From: Pseudomonas xantholysinigenes | Lineage (GTDB): Bacteria > Pseudomonadota > Gammaproteobacteria > Pseudomonadales > Pseudomonadaceae | NCBI RefSeq assembly: GCF_014268885.2 | Contig: NZ_CP077095.1 | Coordinates: 2,981,501-3,045,500, forward strand | DNA: 64,000 nt | Direction of reading: 5' to 3' | In this document: in pieces, positions 45,789 to 54,940 of the stretch | Layout of the letters: each line of letters starts with the position of its first letter | Numbering within the stretch: position 1 is the stretch's first letter | Translations under genes and position numbers: made by a program | Notes under the pieces: generated by a model | Told to the model about the DNA's origin: nothing | Databases searched by the model: none | What the model saw: the letters and a program-made list of their open reading frames with translations, nothing else

Positions 45789-46199
45789 ATGCCCCATCTG
45801 GTCCTGCTCTACAGCCCAGACATCGAAGCCGATGCCGACATGCCCACACTGTGCCGCGCCCTCGCCGACTGCATGCTCGAACAACGGGATGAGTCCGGCC
45901 GGCAAGTGTTCCCCACCGGCGGCACCCGGGTGCTCGCCTACCCCGCTGCCCATGCGGCGATTGCCGATGGCCGGGGTGACTATGGCTTCGTCTACGCCAA
46001 CCTGCGCATGGGCGCGGGGCGCAGTGGCGGCGTGCACCGCCAGGTCGGCGACCAATTGCTGGCGGTGATGCGCCAACAGCTTGACCCCTTGCTCGCGCGA
46101 CGCCCGGTGGGCGTGACCGTGCAGATCGACGAAAGCCAGGCCCAGGTATACGACGCCAAGCACAGCAGCCTGCATCCCTTGTTCAACCGTCAACCCTGA
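45789..46199 (+). CDS. hpaF: 5-carboxymethyl-2-hydroxymuconate delta-isomerase HpaF
   Basis: 136 residues, tautomerase superfamily. The N-terminus is Met-Pro-His-Leu, leaving Pro as residue 1 after Met removal, which is the catalytic base of this family. [12 protein letters not shown] and the C-terminal [19 protein letters not shown] fit CHMI enzymes. It moves the double bond of 5-carboxymethyl-2-hydroxymuconate. AAGGAG precedes the ATG. Next gene starts 7 bp downstream. Confidence 0.92.
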   Translation: MPHLVLLYSPDIEADADMPTLCRALADCMLEQRDESGRQVFPTGGTRVLAYPAAHAAIADGRGDYGFVYANLRMGAGRSGGVHRQVGDQLLAVMRQQLDPLLARRPVGVTVQIDESQAQVYDAKHSSLHPLFNRQP

Positions 46200-46206
46200 G
46201 GTTTCC

Positions 46207-47010
46207 ATGCTCGACGCGCACATCATCCAGCAAGCCGTCGCCCGTCTCGACCAGGCCGAACGCGCCCGCGAACAGGTCGGCCAGTTTTCCCTCGAATACC
46301 CGGCCATCAGCATCGAGGACGCCTACGCCATCCAGCGCGCCTGGGTCGCCCAGAAGATCAAGGACGGCCGCCGACTGGTCGGCCACAAGATCGGCCTGAC
46401 CTCCCGCGCCATGCAGGTTTCCTCGAACATCACCGAGCCGGACTATGGCGCCCTGCTCGACGACATGCTGTTCGAGGAAGGCAGCGACATCCCCTTTGAC
46501 CGCTTCATCGTGCCACGGGTGGAGGTGGAGCTCGCGTTCATCCTCGGCAAGCCCTTGAAAGGCCCGGACGTAACCCTGTTCGATGTACTCGAGGCCACCG
46601 AGTGGGTGATTCCGGCGCTGGAAATCATCGACGCACGTATCCAGCAGGTTGATCCGCAGAGCGGCGCCACGCGCAAAGTCTTCGACACCATCTCCGACAA
46701 TGCCGCCAACGCAGGCGTGGTCATGGGCGGGCGCGCGGTGCGGCCCAACGCCATCGACCTGCGCAAAGTGCCCGCGGTGCTCTACCGCAACGGCGTGATC
46801 GAAGAGTCCGGGGTGTCCGCCGCGGTGCTCAACCACCCGGCCAAGGGCGTGGCTTGGCTGGCCAACAAACTGGCGGCCTACGATGTCGGCCTGGAAGCCG
46901 GCCAGGTGATCCTCGGCGGCTCCTTCACCCGTCCGGTGGCGGCCCGCCCCGGCGATACCTTCCATGTCGACTACGACCAGCTCGGCTCGATCGCCTGCCG
47001 TTTCGTCTGA
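46207..47010 (+). CDS. hpaH: 2-oxo-hept-4-ene-1,7-dioate hydratase HpaH
   Basis: 267 residues, FAH-related hydratase family (MhpD/DmpE-like). Family segments are [12 protein letters not shown] (63-74), [16 protein letters not shown] and [20 protein letters not shown] near the end. It adds water to the 2-oxo-heptenedioate in the cytosol. GAGG precedes the ATG. It sits between hpaF and hpaI with short gaps, as in known hpa operons. Confidence 0.92.
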   Translation: MLDAHIIQQAVARLDQAERAREQVGQFSLEYPAISIEDAYAIQRAWVAQKIKDGRRLVGHKIGLTSRAMQVSSNITEPDYGALLDDMLFEEGSDIPFDRFIVPRVEVELAFILGKPLKGPDVTLFDVLEATEWVIPALEIIDARIQQVDPQSGATRKVFDTISDNAANAGVVMGGRAVRPNAIDLRKVPAVLYRNGVIEESGVSAAVLNHPAKGVAWLANKLAAYDVGLEAGQVILGGSFTRPVAARPGDTFHVDYDQLGSIACRFV

Positions 47011-47019
47011 GGACAGCCC

Positions 47020-47823
47020 ATGGACATGCCTATCAACACCTTCAAGCAACGGCTGCGCGGCGGCCAGGCGCAAATTGGCCTGTGGCTGGGCCTGGCCGAC
47101 CCGTACTGCGCGGAGCTGGCCGCCAATGTCGGCTTCGACTGGTTGCTGCTCGATGGCGAGCACGCCCCCAATGACCTGCGTAGCCTGCTCGGCCAACTAC
47201 AGGCGGTGGCACCCTACCCTGGCCAGGCAGTGGTACGCCCGGTGATCGGCGACACCGTGCTGATCAAGCAACTGCTCGATATTGGCGCGCAGACCTTGCT
47301 GGTGCCGATGGTCGAGAGCGCGGAACAGGCCCGCCAGCTGGTGCGCGCCACCCGCTATCCGCCTGCAGGCATACGGGGTGTCGGTAGCGCCCTGGCCCGT
47401 GCCTCGCGCTGGAACAGCATTGCTGGCTATCTGGATCGCGCCGACGACCAGGTCTGCCTGCTGGTGCAGATCGAAAACCGCGAAGGCTTGGCCAATCTCG
47501 AGGCAATCTGCGCGGTGGACGGCGTCGACGGGGTGTTCATCGGCCCTGCCGACCTCAGCGCCGCCATGGGCCATCGTGGCAACCCCGGGCATCCCGAGGT
47601 GCAGGCGGCCATCGAACAAGCCATCGTGCGTATCAGCCAGGCCGGCAAGGCGGCAGGGATCCTCAGTGCCGACGAGCAGTTGGCGCGCCGCTATATCGAG
47701 TTGGGCGCTGCGTTTGTCGCGGTGGGGGTGGATACCACGGTGCTGATGCGCGGCTTGCAGGGGTTGTTGGGCAAGTTCAAGGCAGGTACGCCGGGGGGCA
47801 CGGCTACCAGTTCGGTGTACTGA
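47020..47823 (+). CDS. hpaI: 4-hydroxy-2-oxo-heptane-1,7-dioate aldolase HpaI
   Basis: 267 residues, class II HpcH/HpaI aldolase. Catalytic and metal residues lie in [10 protein letters not shown] (His of the GEHAP motif, about 45), VVRPVIGD (Arg about 70), [11 protein letters not shown] (Glu) and [13 protein letters not shown] (Asp). It splits the 4-hydroxy-2-oxo diacid into pyruvate and succinic semialdehyde, the last step of the pathway. GAGGAC precedes the ATG. Last gene of the operon; a small hairpin AGCCC-tctg-GGGGCT follows at about 47842. Confidence 0.92.
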   Translation: MDMPINTFKQRLRGGQAQIGLWLGLADPYCAELAANVGFDWLLLDGEHAPNDLRSLLGQLQAVAPYPGQAVVRPVIGDTVLIKQLLDIGAQTLLVPMVESAEQARQLVRATRYPPAGIRGVGSALARASRWNSIAGYLDRADDQVCLLVQIENREGLANLEAICAVDGVDGVFIGPADLSAAMGHRGNPGHPEVQAAIEQAIVRISQAGKAAGILSADEQLARRYIELGAAFVAVGVDTTVLMRGLQGLLGKFKAGTPGGTATSSVY

Positions 47824-47973
47824 GCCTTTCGCGGCTCCACGAGCCCTCTGGGGGCTTGGCACCGACTGCGCCAGTGTTCGCGGCGCTGCCCGCTCCCATA
47901 GGGATAATAGTTCCCTGCGCGACAACGTAGCCCCAAAGAGCGGGGCGAACTCCTGCAAACAAAATGTACTAAC

Positions 47974-48003
47974 TTGTTAATTAGCTTGCTAAGGGCTTAC
48001 ACT
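47974..48003 (+). promoter_or_regulatory. Candidate sigma70 promoter of gcd
   Basis: TTGTTA at 47974-47979 and TACACT at 47998-48003 with an 18-base spacer, 31 bases before the gcd ATG. The AT-rich CTAACTTGTTAATTAGC overlaps the -35 and is partly palindromic, so it may be an operator. Confidence 0.45.
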
Positions 48004-48033
48004 GCGGCGTATTCCACCTGCGAGATCCCTGGC

Positions 48034-50439
48034 ATGAACAACACCTCCCGCGCTACCGGCGCCTCAACCTTCATCCTGGTCGGGCTCGGCGCCATCATCG
48101 CCCTGCTCGGCCTGCTCCTGGCCGCCGGCGGCGCCAAGTTGGCCGGCCTGGGCGGTTCCTGGTACTTCCTGGTCGGCGGCCTGGCCATGGCCATCGCCGG
48201 CATCCTCATCGCCCGCCGCAAGCCTGCGGGCGCCTGGCTGTACGCGCTGTTCCTGCTCGGCACCCTGGCCTGGGCGCTGGCCGACACGGGCCTGGTGTTC
48301 TGGCCGCTGTTCTCACGGCTGTTCATGTTCGCCGCAATTGGCCTGGTGGTGGCGCTGGTCTACCCGCAACTGGTCCGACGTCAGGCGCGCGGCGCCTATG
48401 GCGTGGCCGCTGTACTGGCCCTGGCGCTGGCCGTCGCCGCCGGCAACATGTTCGTCGCTCACCCCAGCGTCGCCCCGACCGGCAAGGGGCCGGGCCTGAC
48501 CCCGGTCGAACCGGGCAAGGCCCAGCAGGACTGGGCCCATTACGGCAACACCGAAGGCGGCAGCCGCTTTGCCGCGCTGGACCAGATCAACCGCGGCAAC
48601 GTCGACCAGCTCCAGGTGGCCTGGACCTATCGCACCGGCGACATTGCCGTCAGCGATGGCAACGGCGCCGAGGACCAGCTGACCCCCTTGCAGGTCGGCG
48701 ACAAGGTGTTCATCTGCACCCCGCACAACAACCTGATCGCGCTGGACACCGATACTGGCCGCGAGCTCTGGAAAAACCCGATCAACGCTCAGTCCAAGGT
48801 CTGGCAGCGTTGCCGTGGGCTGGCCTACTTCGATGCCAGCGCGCCCCTGGCGCAGCCGACCCAGCCGGGCAGCTCGGCCATCAGCGTGGCCAGCGTGGCA
48901 CCCGGTGCCAATTGCCAGCGTCGCCTGCTGACCAACACCATCGACGGTCGCCTGATTGCCGTCGACGCCGACACCGGCGCGTTCTGCCAGGGCTTCGGCA
49001 GCAACGGCCAGGTCGATCTCAAGGCCGGCCTGGGCGATGTGCCCGACTCGTACTACCAGCTGTCCTCCGCGCCGCTGATGGCCGGCACCACCGTGGTGGT
49101 CGGCGGACGTGTCGCCGACAACGTCCAGACCGACATGCCGGGCGGTGTGATCCGCGGCTTCGACGTGATCAGCGGCAAAATGCGCTGGGCCTTCGACCCG
49201 GGCAACCCGCAAGCACGCAACGCCCCGCAAGGCGACGACACCTATGTGCGCAGTACGCCGAACAGTTGGGCACCGATGTCCTACGACCCGGCGATGAACA
49301 CCCTGTTCCTGCCCATGGGCTCGTCGTCCACTGACATCTATGGTGTCGAGCGCAACCAACTGGACCATACCTACGGCGCCTCGGTACTGGCCCTGGACGC
49401 CACCACCGGCGACCAGAAGTGGGTGTACCAGACCGTGCACAACGACCTCTGGGACTTCGACCTGCCGATGCAGCCGAGCCTGATCGACTTCACCCGCGAT
49501 GACGGCAAGCGCGTGCCGGCGGTGGTGATCGGCACCAAGGCCGGGCAGATCTACGTGCTCGACCGCGCCACCGGCAAGCCGCTCACCCAAGTGGACGAAG
49601 TGCCGGTCAAGCCGAGCAACATTCCCAACGAGCCCTACTCCCCGACCCAGCCCAAATCGGTGGGCATGCCGCAGATCGGCGCGCAGACCCTGACCGAATC
49701 GGACATGTGGGGCGCCACCCCTTACGACCAGCTGCTGTGCCGTATCGATTTCAAGCAGATGCGCTACGACGGCCTGTACACCGCCCCCGGCAGCGATCTG
49801 TCGCTGAGTTTCCCCGGCTCGCTGGGTGGCATGAACTGGGGCAGCCTGTCCACCGACCCGGTCCACGGTTTCATCTTTGTCAACGACATGCGCCTGGGCC
49901 TGTGGATTCAGATGATCCCCTCGCAGAACAAAGGCGCGGCCGCCGGCGGTGGCGAGGCGCTGAACACCGGCATGGGCGCGGTACCGCTCAAAGGCACGCC
50001 TTACGCGGTGAACAAGAACCGCTTCCTGTCGGTAGCCGGTATCCCCTGCCAGGCACCGCCGTACGGCACCCTGACCGCCATCGACATGAACACCCGGCAG
50101 ATCGCCTGGCAGGTACCGGTGGGCACCGTCGAGGACACCGGGCCGCTGGGTATCCGCATGCACCTGCCGATCAAGATCGGCCTGCCGACTCTTGGCGGTA
50201 CCCTGTCGACCCAGGGTGGCCTGCTGTTCATCGCCGGTACCCAGGACTTCTACCTGCGCGCCTACGACAGCGGCAACGGCACTGAAATCTGGAAGGCGCG
50301 CCTGCCGGTGGGCAGCCAGGGCGGGCCAATGACTTACGTGTCGCCGAAAACCGGCAAGCAGTACGTGGTGGTCACCGCCGGCGGCGCGCGCCAGTCGACC
50401 GATCGTGGCGACTACGTCATTGCCTACGCCCTGCCGTAA
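48034..50439 (+). CDS. gcd: Membrane-bound PQQ-dependent glucose dehydrogenase
   Basis: 801 residues. Five N-terminal membrane helices (about residues 10-145) anchor it in the inner membrane, and the rest is an eight-bladed PQQ propeller in the periplasm. Family features are WAHYGNTEGGSRFAALDQI, VHNDLWDFDLPMQPSL, GMNWGSLSTDPVHGFIFVNDMRLGLW and GTLSTQGGLLFIAGTQDFYLRAYD. It oxidises glucose to gluconate and feeds ubiquinone. The start at 48034 sets the first helix directly; the extension upstream covers the promoter. The OprB porin gene follows after REP-derived repeats. Confidence 0.95.
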   Translation: MNNTSRATGASTFILVGLGAIIALLGLLLAAGGAKLAGLGGSWYFLVGGLAMAIAGILIARRKPAGAWLYALFLLGTLAWALADTGLVFWPLFSRLFMFAAIGLVVALVYPQLVRRQARGAYGVAAVLALALAVAAGNMFVAHPSVAPTGKGPGLTPVEPGKAQQDWAHYGNTEGGSRFAALDQINRGNVDQLQVAWTYRTGDIAVSDGNGAEDQLTPLQVGDKVFICTPHNNLIALDTDTGRELWKNPINAQSKVWQRCRGLAYFDASAPLAQPTQPGSSAISVASVAPGANCQRRLLTNTIDGRLIAVDADTGAFCQGFGSNGQVDLKAGLGDVPDSYYQLSSAPLMAGTTVVVGGRVADNVQTDMPGGVIRGFDVISGKMRWAFDPGNPQARNAPQGDDTYVRSTPNSWAPMSYDPAMNTLFLPMGSSSTDIYGVERNQLDHTYGASVLALDATTGDQKWVYQTVHNDLWDFDLPMQPSLIDFTRDDGKRVPAVVIGTKAGQIYVLDRATGKPLTQVDEVPVKPSNIPNEPYSPTQPKSVGMPQIGAQTLTESDMWGATPYDQLLCRIDFKQMRYDGLYTAPGSDLSLSFPGSLGGMNWGSLSTDPVHGFIFVNDMRLGLWIQMIPSQNKGAAAGGGEALNTGMGAVPLKGTPYAVNKNRFLSVAGIPCQAPPYGTLTAIDMNTRQIAWQVPVGTVEDTGPLGIRMHLPIKIGLPTLGGTLSTQGGLLFIAGTQDFYLRAYDSGNGTEIWKARLPVGSQGGPMTYVSPKTGKQYVVVTAGGARQSTDRGDYVIAYALP

Positions 50440-50448
50440 ACCGCGTCG

Positions 50449-50715
50449 CCCTCTTCGCGGGCAAGCCCGCTCCCACAGGGATCGCACAGGCCGCAGGCCA
50501 GTGACCATCCTGTGGGAGCAGGTCTATCTACCTCACAGGAACCGCACAAGCTACAGGCCTGCGCAAATCCTTTAGGAGCAGGTTTATCTGCCTCACAAGG
50601 ACCGCACACGCTACTGGCCTGTGCAAGTCCTGTGAGAGCAGGTTTATCTGCCTCACAAGGACCGCGCAAGCTACAGGCCTGCGCAAATCCTGTGGGAGCG
50701 GGCTTGCCCGCGAAA
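50449..50715. repeat. 60-bp direct repeats derived from REP sequences
   Basis: Units begin at 50509, 50569, 50629 and 50689 (the last partial), each starting CCTGTGGGAGCAGGTYTATC or close and ending GCCTGCGCAAAT. A degenerate unit precedes at about 50454-50508. The period is exactly 60 bp, so they stay in frame with the porin reading frame behind. The first and last units contain true REP cores. No separate gene in 50440-50745. Confidence 0.9.
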
Positions 50716-50745
50716 GGGCCCTTACAGACAACCCGAGATACCGCA

Positions 50746-51990
50746 ATGTCCTGCGTTTTTCGCTTCACTCCACTTCTTCTGACCCTCACAAGCCCCCTTA
50801 CCCTCGCTGACAACACCCTGACGGGCGACTGGGGCGGCCTACGCTATCAACTTGAAGCAGACGGCATCACCTTCACCGGCGACTACAGTGGCGAAACCGC
50901 CTACAACGCCCATGGCGGCCTGCACCGCTCGGCCCGCTACTCGCAGAACCTCAAGCTCGGCGTACAGTTCGACCTGTCGAAGCTGTACGGCCTGGATAAC
51001 GGCGGCCAGGTCCAGCTGACCATCAACGACCGCCGCGGCAACAGCGCCTCCGAGGACCTGGTGGGCAACCGCCTGCCAATCCAAGAGAACTACGGCGGCC
51101 TGTATACCCGCCTGACCGAGCTCAGCTACGCGCGCAACCTGTCGCCCGCGCTGAATCTCAAGCTCGGCTACATGGCCATGGGCAACGACCTCGGCGGCCT
51201 GGACAGCGGCATCTTGTGCAACTTCATGAACGCCGGGTTCTGCGGCCACCCGCTGAACATGTCCGGCGGTAGTGGCTGGAGCAACTACCCCAACGCCCAC
51301 CTTGGCGTACGGGTGAAATACGACCTGACGCCCGACTGGCAATTGCGGGTGGCAGCGTTCAACGTCGACCCCGAGAGCAACGGCAATGCCAGTCGAGCCT
51401 GGCACCTTGGGCCCAAGCGCACCACCGGCACCGTGGTCCCGGTAGAGCTGGTGTACAAGCTGCACGGCAAACTACCAGGCGAGTACAAGCTCGGTTACTA
51501 CTACGACAGCTCGAACGTGAAACGCATCGGCAGCAGCGAGGAAGTCGCCGATCGTGGCGGGCATTATTTGCTGGTCGACCAAGCCATGTGGAACGACCCG
51601 GCCTTGCCCGGGCGCAGCCTGCACGCCTTCGGCCAGTATTCAGCGTCGAGCAAGGCCGCCTCGCCGTTCACTCGCTGGTATGGTGCCGGCGTGGTGCTGT
51701 ACCAGCCTTTCGCAAGCCGGCCACGGGATACCGTGGCGCTGGGCTATGGCCGCGCGGTCCCGAATCCGCGTAGCCGCGAAGTGCTGGAAGCGGCGGCATA
51801 CGATGCAGGACAAGGCTTTCCCGACCTCGACAGCGCCGAACAACTGGTGGAGCTGAGCTATGGCTACCAGGCCACGCCGTGGCTGAACCTGCGCCCGGAT
51901 GTGCAGTACATCGTCGAGCCAGGGGCGTTTTCCGGGCAAGATATCGACAATGCGCTGGTGGTCGGCTTGCAGGTCAAGGCGACGTTCTGA
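50746..51990 (+). CDS. oprB: Carbohydrate-selective porin OprB
   Basis: 414 residues. A signal peptide (MSCVFRFTPLLLTLTSPLTL, cut near LADN) is followed by the OprB opening LTGDWGGLRYQLEADGITFTGDYSGE and many amphipathic strands, ending in Phe as outer-membrane barrels do. It forms the glucose/carbohydrate channel. An open frame runs 78 codons further upstream through the 60-bp repeats, but it would place the signal peptide inside the protein, so the Met at 50746 is used. It follows gcd, giving a glucose uptake and oxidation unit. Confidence 0.92.
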   Translation: MSCVFRFTPLLLTLTSPLTLADNTLTGDWGGLRYQLEADGITFTGDYSGETAYNAHGGLHRSARYSQNLKLGVQFDLSKLYGLDNGGQVQLTINDRRGNSASEDLVGNRLPIQENYGGLYTRLTELSYARNLSPALNLKLGYMAMGNDLGGLDSGILCNFMNAGFCGHPLNMSGGSGWSNYPNAHLGVRVKYDLTPDWQLRVAAFNVDPESNGNASRAWHLGPKRTTGTVVPVELVYKLHGKLPGEYKLGYYYDSSNVKRIGSSEEVADRGGHYLLVDQAMWNDPALPGRSLHAFGQYSASSKAASPFTRWYGAGVVLYQPFASRPRDTVALGYGRAVPNPRSREVLEAAAYDAGQGFPDLDSAEQLVELSYGYQATPWLNLRPDVQYIVEPGAFSGQDIDNALVVGLQVKATF

Positions 51991-52307
51991 AAATTCGGTC
52001 TGCTTCGCGCTGCTGCGCTCTCGGTGGGAGCAACTGTCTTGCTCAACTGCTAAAGCTAGCGCGATCCCTGTGGGAGCGGCTTTAGCCGCGAACACCGGCA
52101 CAGCCGGTGCCAGGCACCGCGCCGCCTGCTTCGCGGCGGTTCGGCGCCCCGATAAACCCGCTCCCACAGGTGTGGTGCATGCCCTGAGGTCGTTGTCGGC
52201 GCGCATAGCTTTTTCCTGCCCAGCAACCACATATTTACTAATTTCCCCGCCCCGCCCCCTGTCCCAGTATCTGGCGCGACTACAACAACAAGAGCGGGGA
52301 AATTCAC
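51991..52307. other. Intergenic region with REP pair upstream of permease
   Basis: 317 bases. A forward REP with an extended CACCGGCACAGCCGGTG hairpin (about 52067-52115) and a reverse REP (CGATAAACCCGCTCCCACAG, 52151-52170) dominate. The last 100 bases, AT-rich near 52218-52242, should hold the permease promoter. No gene seen. Confidence 0.7.
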
Positions 52308-53699
52308 ATGACTGCAAGTACCTCCGTGCCTGCCGCCGCGCAGCACGACAACGCCGGCTTTCGCCGGGTCCTGGGACTGGGGTCGCTGCTGGCGGTAGCT
52401 GTCGGCCTGGTGGTGTCGCAAGGGGTGATGGTGATGATGCTGCAAGGCGTAGGCGCCGCCGGCCTGGGCTTCATCGTACCCTTGGCGCTGGCCTACCTGC
52501 TGGCCCTGAGCTACGCCTTTTCATTCTCCGAACTGGCCTTGCTGGTACCGCGCGCCGGCAGCCTGTCCAGCTACACCGAAGTGGCGCTGGGGCATTTCCC
52601 GGCGATTCTCGCCACCTTCTCCGGCTACGTGGTGGTAGCCATGTTCGCCCTGTCGGCCGAGCTGCTATTGCTCGACCTGATCGTCGGCAAGGTCTACCCG
52701 GGCGTGTTCCCGCAGTACTCGGTGGCCTTCGGCGTGCTCGCCCTGTTCACCGTCCTCAACCTGATGGGCATCGACATCTTCGCCAAGCTGCAAAGCGCCA
52801 TGGCCGTGGTCATGGTCATCGTGCTGCTGATTCTCGGCCTGGCCGCGATCAGCGAAGGCCATGCCGAAGGGGTCACCACCACACTGCTGCAGGGTGACTG
52901 GAACCCGATGGGCGCCGGGGTGCTGGCCCTGACCGCCATGGCCGTGTGGGGCTTCGTCGGCGCCGAGTTCGTCTGCTCGTTGGTGGAGGAAACCCGCAAG
53001 CCCGAGCGCAATATCCCACGCTCGATGACCATTGGCCTGACCGTGATCTTCGCCACCATCGGCCTGTACGGGCTGGGCGCGCTGTTCCTGGTCCCGCGCG
53101 AAGCCTTGAGCAGCGATGCCCTGCCCCACTACCTGTTCGCCACCACGGTGTTCGGCAAGACCGGCGAGGTGTTCCTGGTGATCGCCGCAGTCACCGCCAC
53201 CTGCAGCACCCTCAACACCTCGCTGGCGGCCATCCCGCGCATGCTCTACGGCATGGCCTGCAACGGCCAGGCATTTCCGCAGTTCAAGCTGCTCAGCCCG
53301 CGTGCGCGTACACCTTGGGTGGCGGTGCTGTTCGTAGCGGCAATCACTGGCTTGCCGGTGTTGCTGATGGGCCAGGACGCGGCGGCGATCAACCTGCTGC
53401 TGTTGTCCGCTGCACTCGCCTGGCTGCTGGCCTACATCATCGTGCACCTGGACGTGATCGCCCTGCGCCGCCGCTACCCGCACCTGCCACGGCCATTTCG
53501 CACGCCGTTCTACCCATTGCCGCAACTGTTCGGCATCGGCGGCATGCTCTATGCGATCTGGAACGCCTCGCCCAGCCCGGAAATGAACCTGAAGATCTTT
53601 GGTACCGCAGGGGTGGTGCTGGCCGTGGTGTCGCTGATTGCCGTCGCCTGGATCAAAGGGGTGATGAAGAAGCCGTTGTTCAGGCCTGAGCCGCTTTAA
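52308..53699 (+). CDS. APC family amino acid permease
   Basis: 463 residues and about 12 transmembrane helices. The AFSFSELALLVPRAGSLSSYTEVALGHFPA segment, AVWGFVGAEFVCSLVEETRKPERNIPRSM and STLNTSLAAIPRMLYGMACNGQAFP are APC signatures. It should import an amino acid or amine. GGGGAAA precedes the ATG. It is the first gene of a group with an ArgE-like deacylase, a DUF1028 protein, a flavin monooxygenase and RidA, though the next two are on the other strand. Substrate unknown. Confidence 0.88.
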   Translation: MTASTSVPAAAQHDNAGFRRVLGLGSLLAVAVGLVVSQGVMVMMLQGVGAAGLGFIVPLALAYLLALSYAFSFSELALLVPRAGSLSSYTEVALGHFPAILATFSGYVVVAMFALSAELLLLDLIVGKVYPGVFPQYSVAFGVLALFTVLNLMGIDIFAKLQSAMAVVMVIVLLILGLAAISEGHAEGVTTTLLQGDWNPMGAGVLALTAMAVWGFVGAEFVCSLVEETRKPERNIPRSMTIGLTVIFATIGLYGLGALFLVPREALSSDALPHYLFATTVFGKTGEVFLVIAAVTATCSTLNTSLAAIPRMLYGMACNGQAFPQFKLLSPRARTPWVAVLFVAAITGLPVLLMGQDAAAINLLLLSAALAWLLAYIIVHLDVIALRRRYPHLPRPFRTPFYPLPQLFGIGGMLYAIWNASPSPEMNLKIFGTAGVVLAVVSLIAVAWIKGVMKKPLFRPEPL

Positions 53700-53712
53700 G
53701 CCCTACCGGCGT

Positions 53713-53778
53713 CTTCGCGGGCAAGCCCGCTCCCACAGGGTGGTTGCCTATCCTGTGGGAGTGGGCTTGCCCGCGACG
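53713..53778. repeat. REP pair between convergent permease and deacylase genes
   Basis: TTCGCGGGCAAGCCCGCTCC at 53713 and CCTGTGGGAGTGGGCTTGCC at about 53752, in opposite orientation. It fills the 80-bp gap and may act as a terminator. Confidence 0.85.
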
Positions 53779-53779
53779 T

Positions 53780-54940
53780 TCACTCGTGCTTGAGATGATC
53801 CACCAACCGCCGCAACAGCGCATCGCAGCCCTGCAACTGCTCGACACTGACGAACTCATCGGGCTTGTGCCCCTGGTCCATGCTGCCAGGGCCGCACACC
53901 ACCGTGGGGATGCCAGCCTGGTCGAACAAGCCGCCTTCGGTGCCAAAGGCCACGGTACCGAAATCATCCGAGCCACTGAGCAGCGCCACCAGCCGCGCCA
54001 CCTCGCTGTCGACCGGTGTTGCCAGCCCGGGATAGGCGCTCAACGGCTGCAGCTCAATCGTGCTGGCGGCGTGGACAGCACGCATGCGCGGCAACAGTTC
54101 GGCCTCGGCGTAGGCCTGCAACCGTTCGACCACTGATTGTGCCTCGAAGCCCGGCAAGGCGCGCACTTCGAAGTCGAATTCGCATTCCTCGGGCACGATA
54201 TTCAGCGCCCTGCCGCCTTTGATCAGCCCGGTCTGCACCGTGGAAAACGGCGGATCGAAGCGCTCATCGTGGTGCGCCGCAAGCGCCAGGTCGTCGCCGA
54301 TTTCGCCCAGTTTGCCGATCAGTCGCGCGGCATACTCGATGGCATTGACGCCATAAGGCGCATAAGCCGAATGGCAGGCCGCGCCGTGCACCTGGCAGCG
54401 CATGGCCAGCTTGCCCTTGTGGCCGAGCACCGGCTTCAGTTCGGTGGGCTCACCGATCAGGCACAACCGCGGCTTGTGCGCACGCTGCGCCAGGGCCGCG
54501 AGCATCGAGCGCACGCCCAGGCAGCCGACTTCCTCGTCATAGGAAAACGCCAAGTGCACCGGCATCTTCAGCGGCTGGGCAAGAAAAGCCGGCACCGCTG
54601 CCAGCACCGAGGCGATGAAGCCTTTCATGTCGGCGGTGCCGCGGCCATACAGGCGACCGTCACGTTCGCTGAGCCGAAACGGTTCGACCGTCCAGGCCTG
54701 GCCATCCACCGGCACCACGTCGGTGTGCCCGGAGAGCACCACGCCACCTCGGTCGGCGGGGCCGATGGTGGCGAACAGGTTAGCCTTGGTGCCCTCTTCG
54801 TTGAGGAACAGCTCGCTGGCAACGCCTAGCCCGGCCAGGTAATCGCGGATGAAGGCGATCAGTTCCAGGTTGGAATCGCGGCTGACCGTGGCAAAGCTGA
54901 CCAAGCGCGCCAGTAGCGCGCGGCTGGACATCTCACTCAT
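53780..54940 (-). CDS. argE: M20-family deacylase, acetylornithine deacetylase-like (ArgE)
   Basis: 386 residues. M20 metallopeptidase motifs are SGHTDVVPVDGQAW (zinc His and Asp), GRGTADMKGF (bridging Asp), SYDEEVGCLG (catalytic Glu pair) and CLIGEPTELKPV. These are the ArgE layout. ArgE removes the acetyl group of N-acetylornithine. Pseudomonads normally make arginine by the ArgJ route, so a catabolic N-acyl amino acid deacylase role is plausible here. The start overlaps the DUF1028 stop by 8 bp, so the two are translationally coupled. Confidence 0.85.
   Translation of the reverse strand: MSEMSSRALLARLVSFATVSRDSNLELIAFIRDYLAGLGVASELFLNEEGTKANLFATIGPADRGGVVLSGHTDVVPVDGQAWTVEPFRLSERDGRLYGRGTADMKGFIASVLAAVPAFLAQPLKMPVHLAFSYDEEVGCLGVRSMLAALAQRAHKPRLCLIGEPTELKPVLGHKGKLAMRCQVHGAACHSAYAPYGVNAIEYAARLIGKLGEIGDDLALAAHHDERFDPPFSTVQTGLIKGGRALNIVPEECEFDFEVRALPGFEAQSVVERLQAYAEAELLPRMRAVHAASTIELQPLSAYPGLATPVDSEVARLVALLSGSDDFGTVAFGTEGGLFDQAGIPTVVCGPGSMDQGHKPDEFVSVEQLQGCDALLRRLVDHLKHE

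Noticed and set aside
50509..50715. CRISPR-like repeat array
   Set aside because: Units are near-identical over their full 60 bp with no unique spacers, contain REP cores, and there are no cas genes.
50512..50745. N-terminal extension of OprB by 78 codons
   Set aside because: The extension translates the 60-bp repeats and would bury the signal peptide, so the Met at 50746 is the start.
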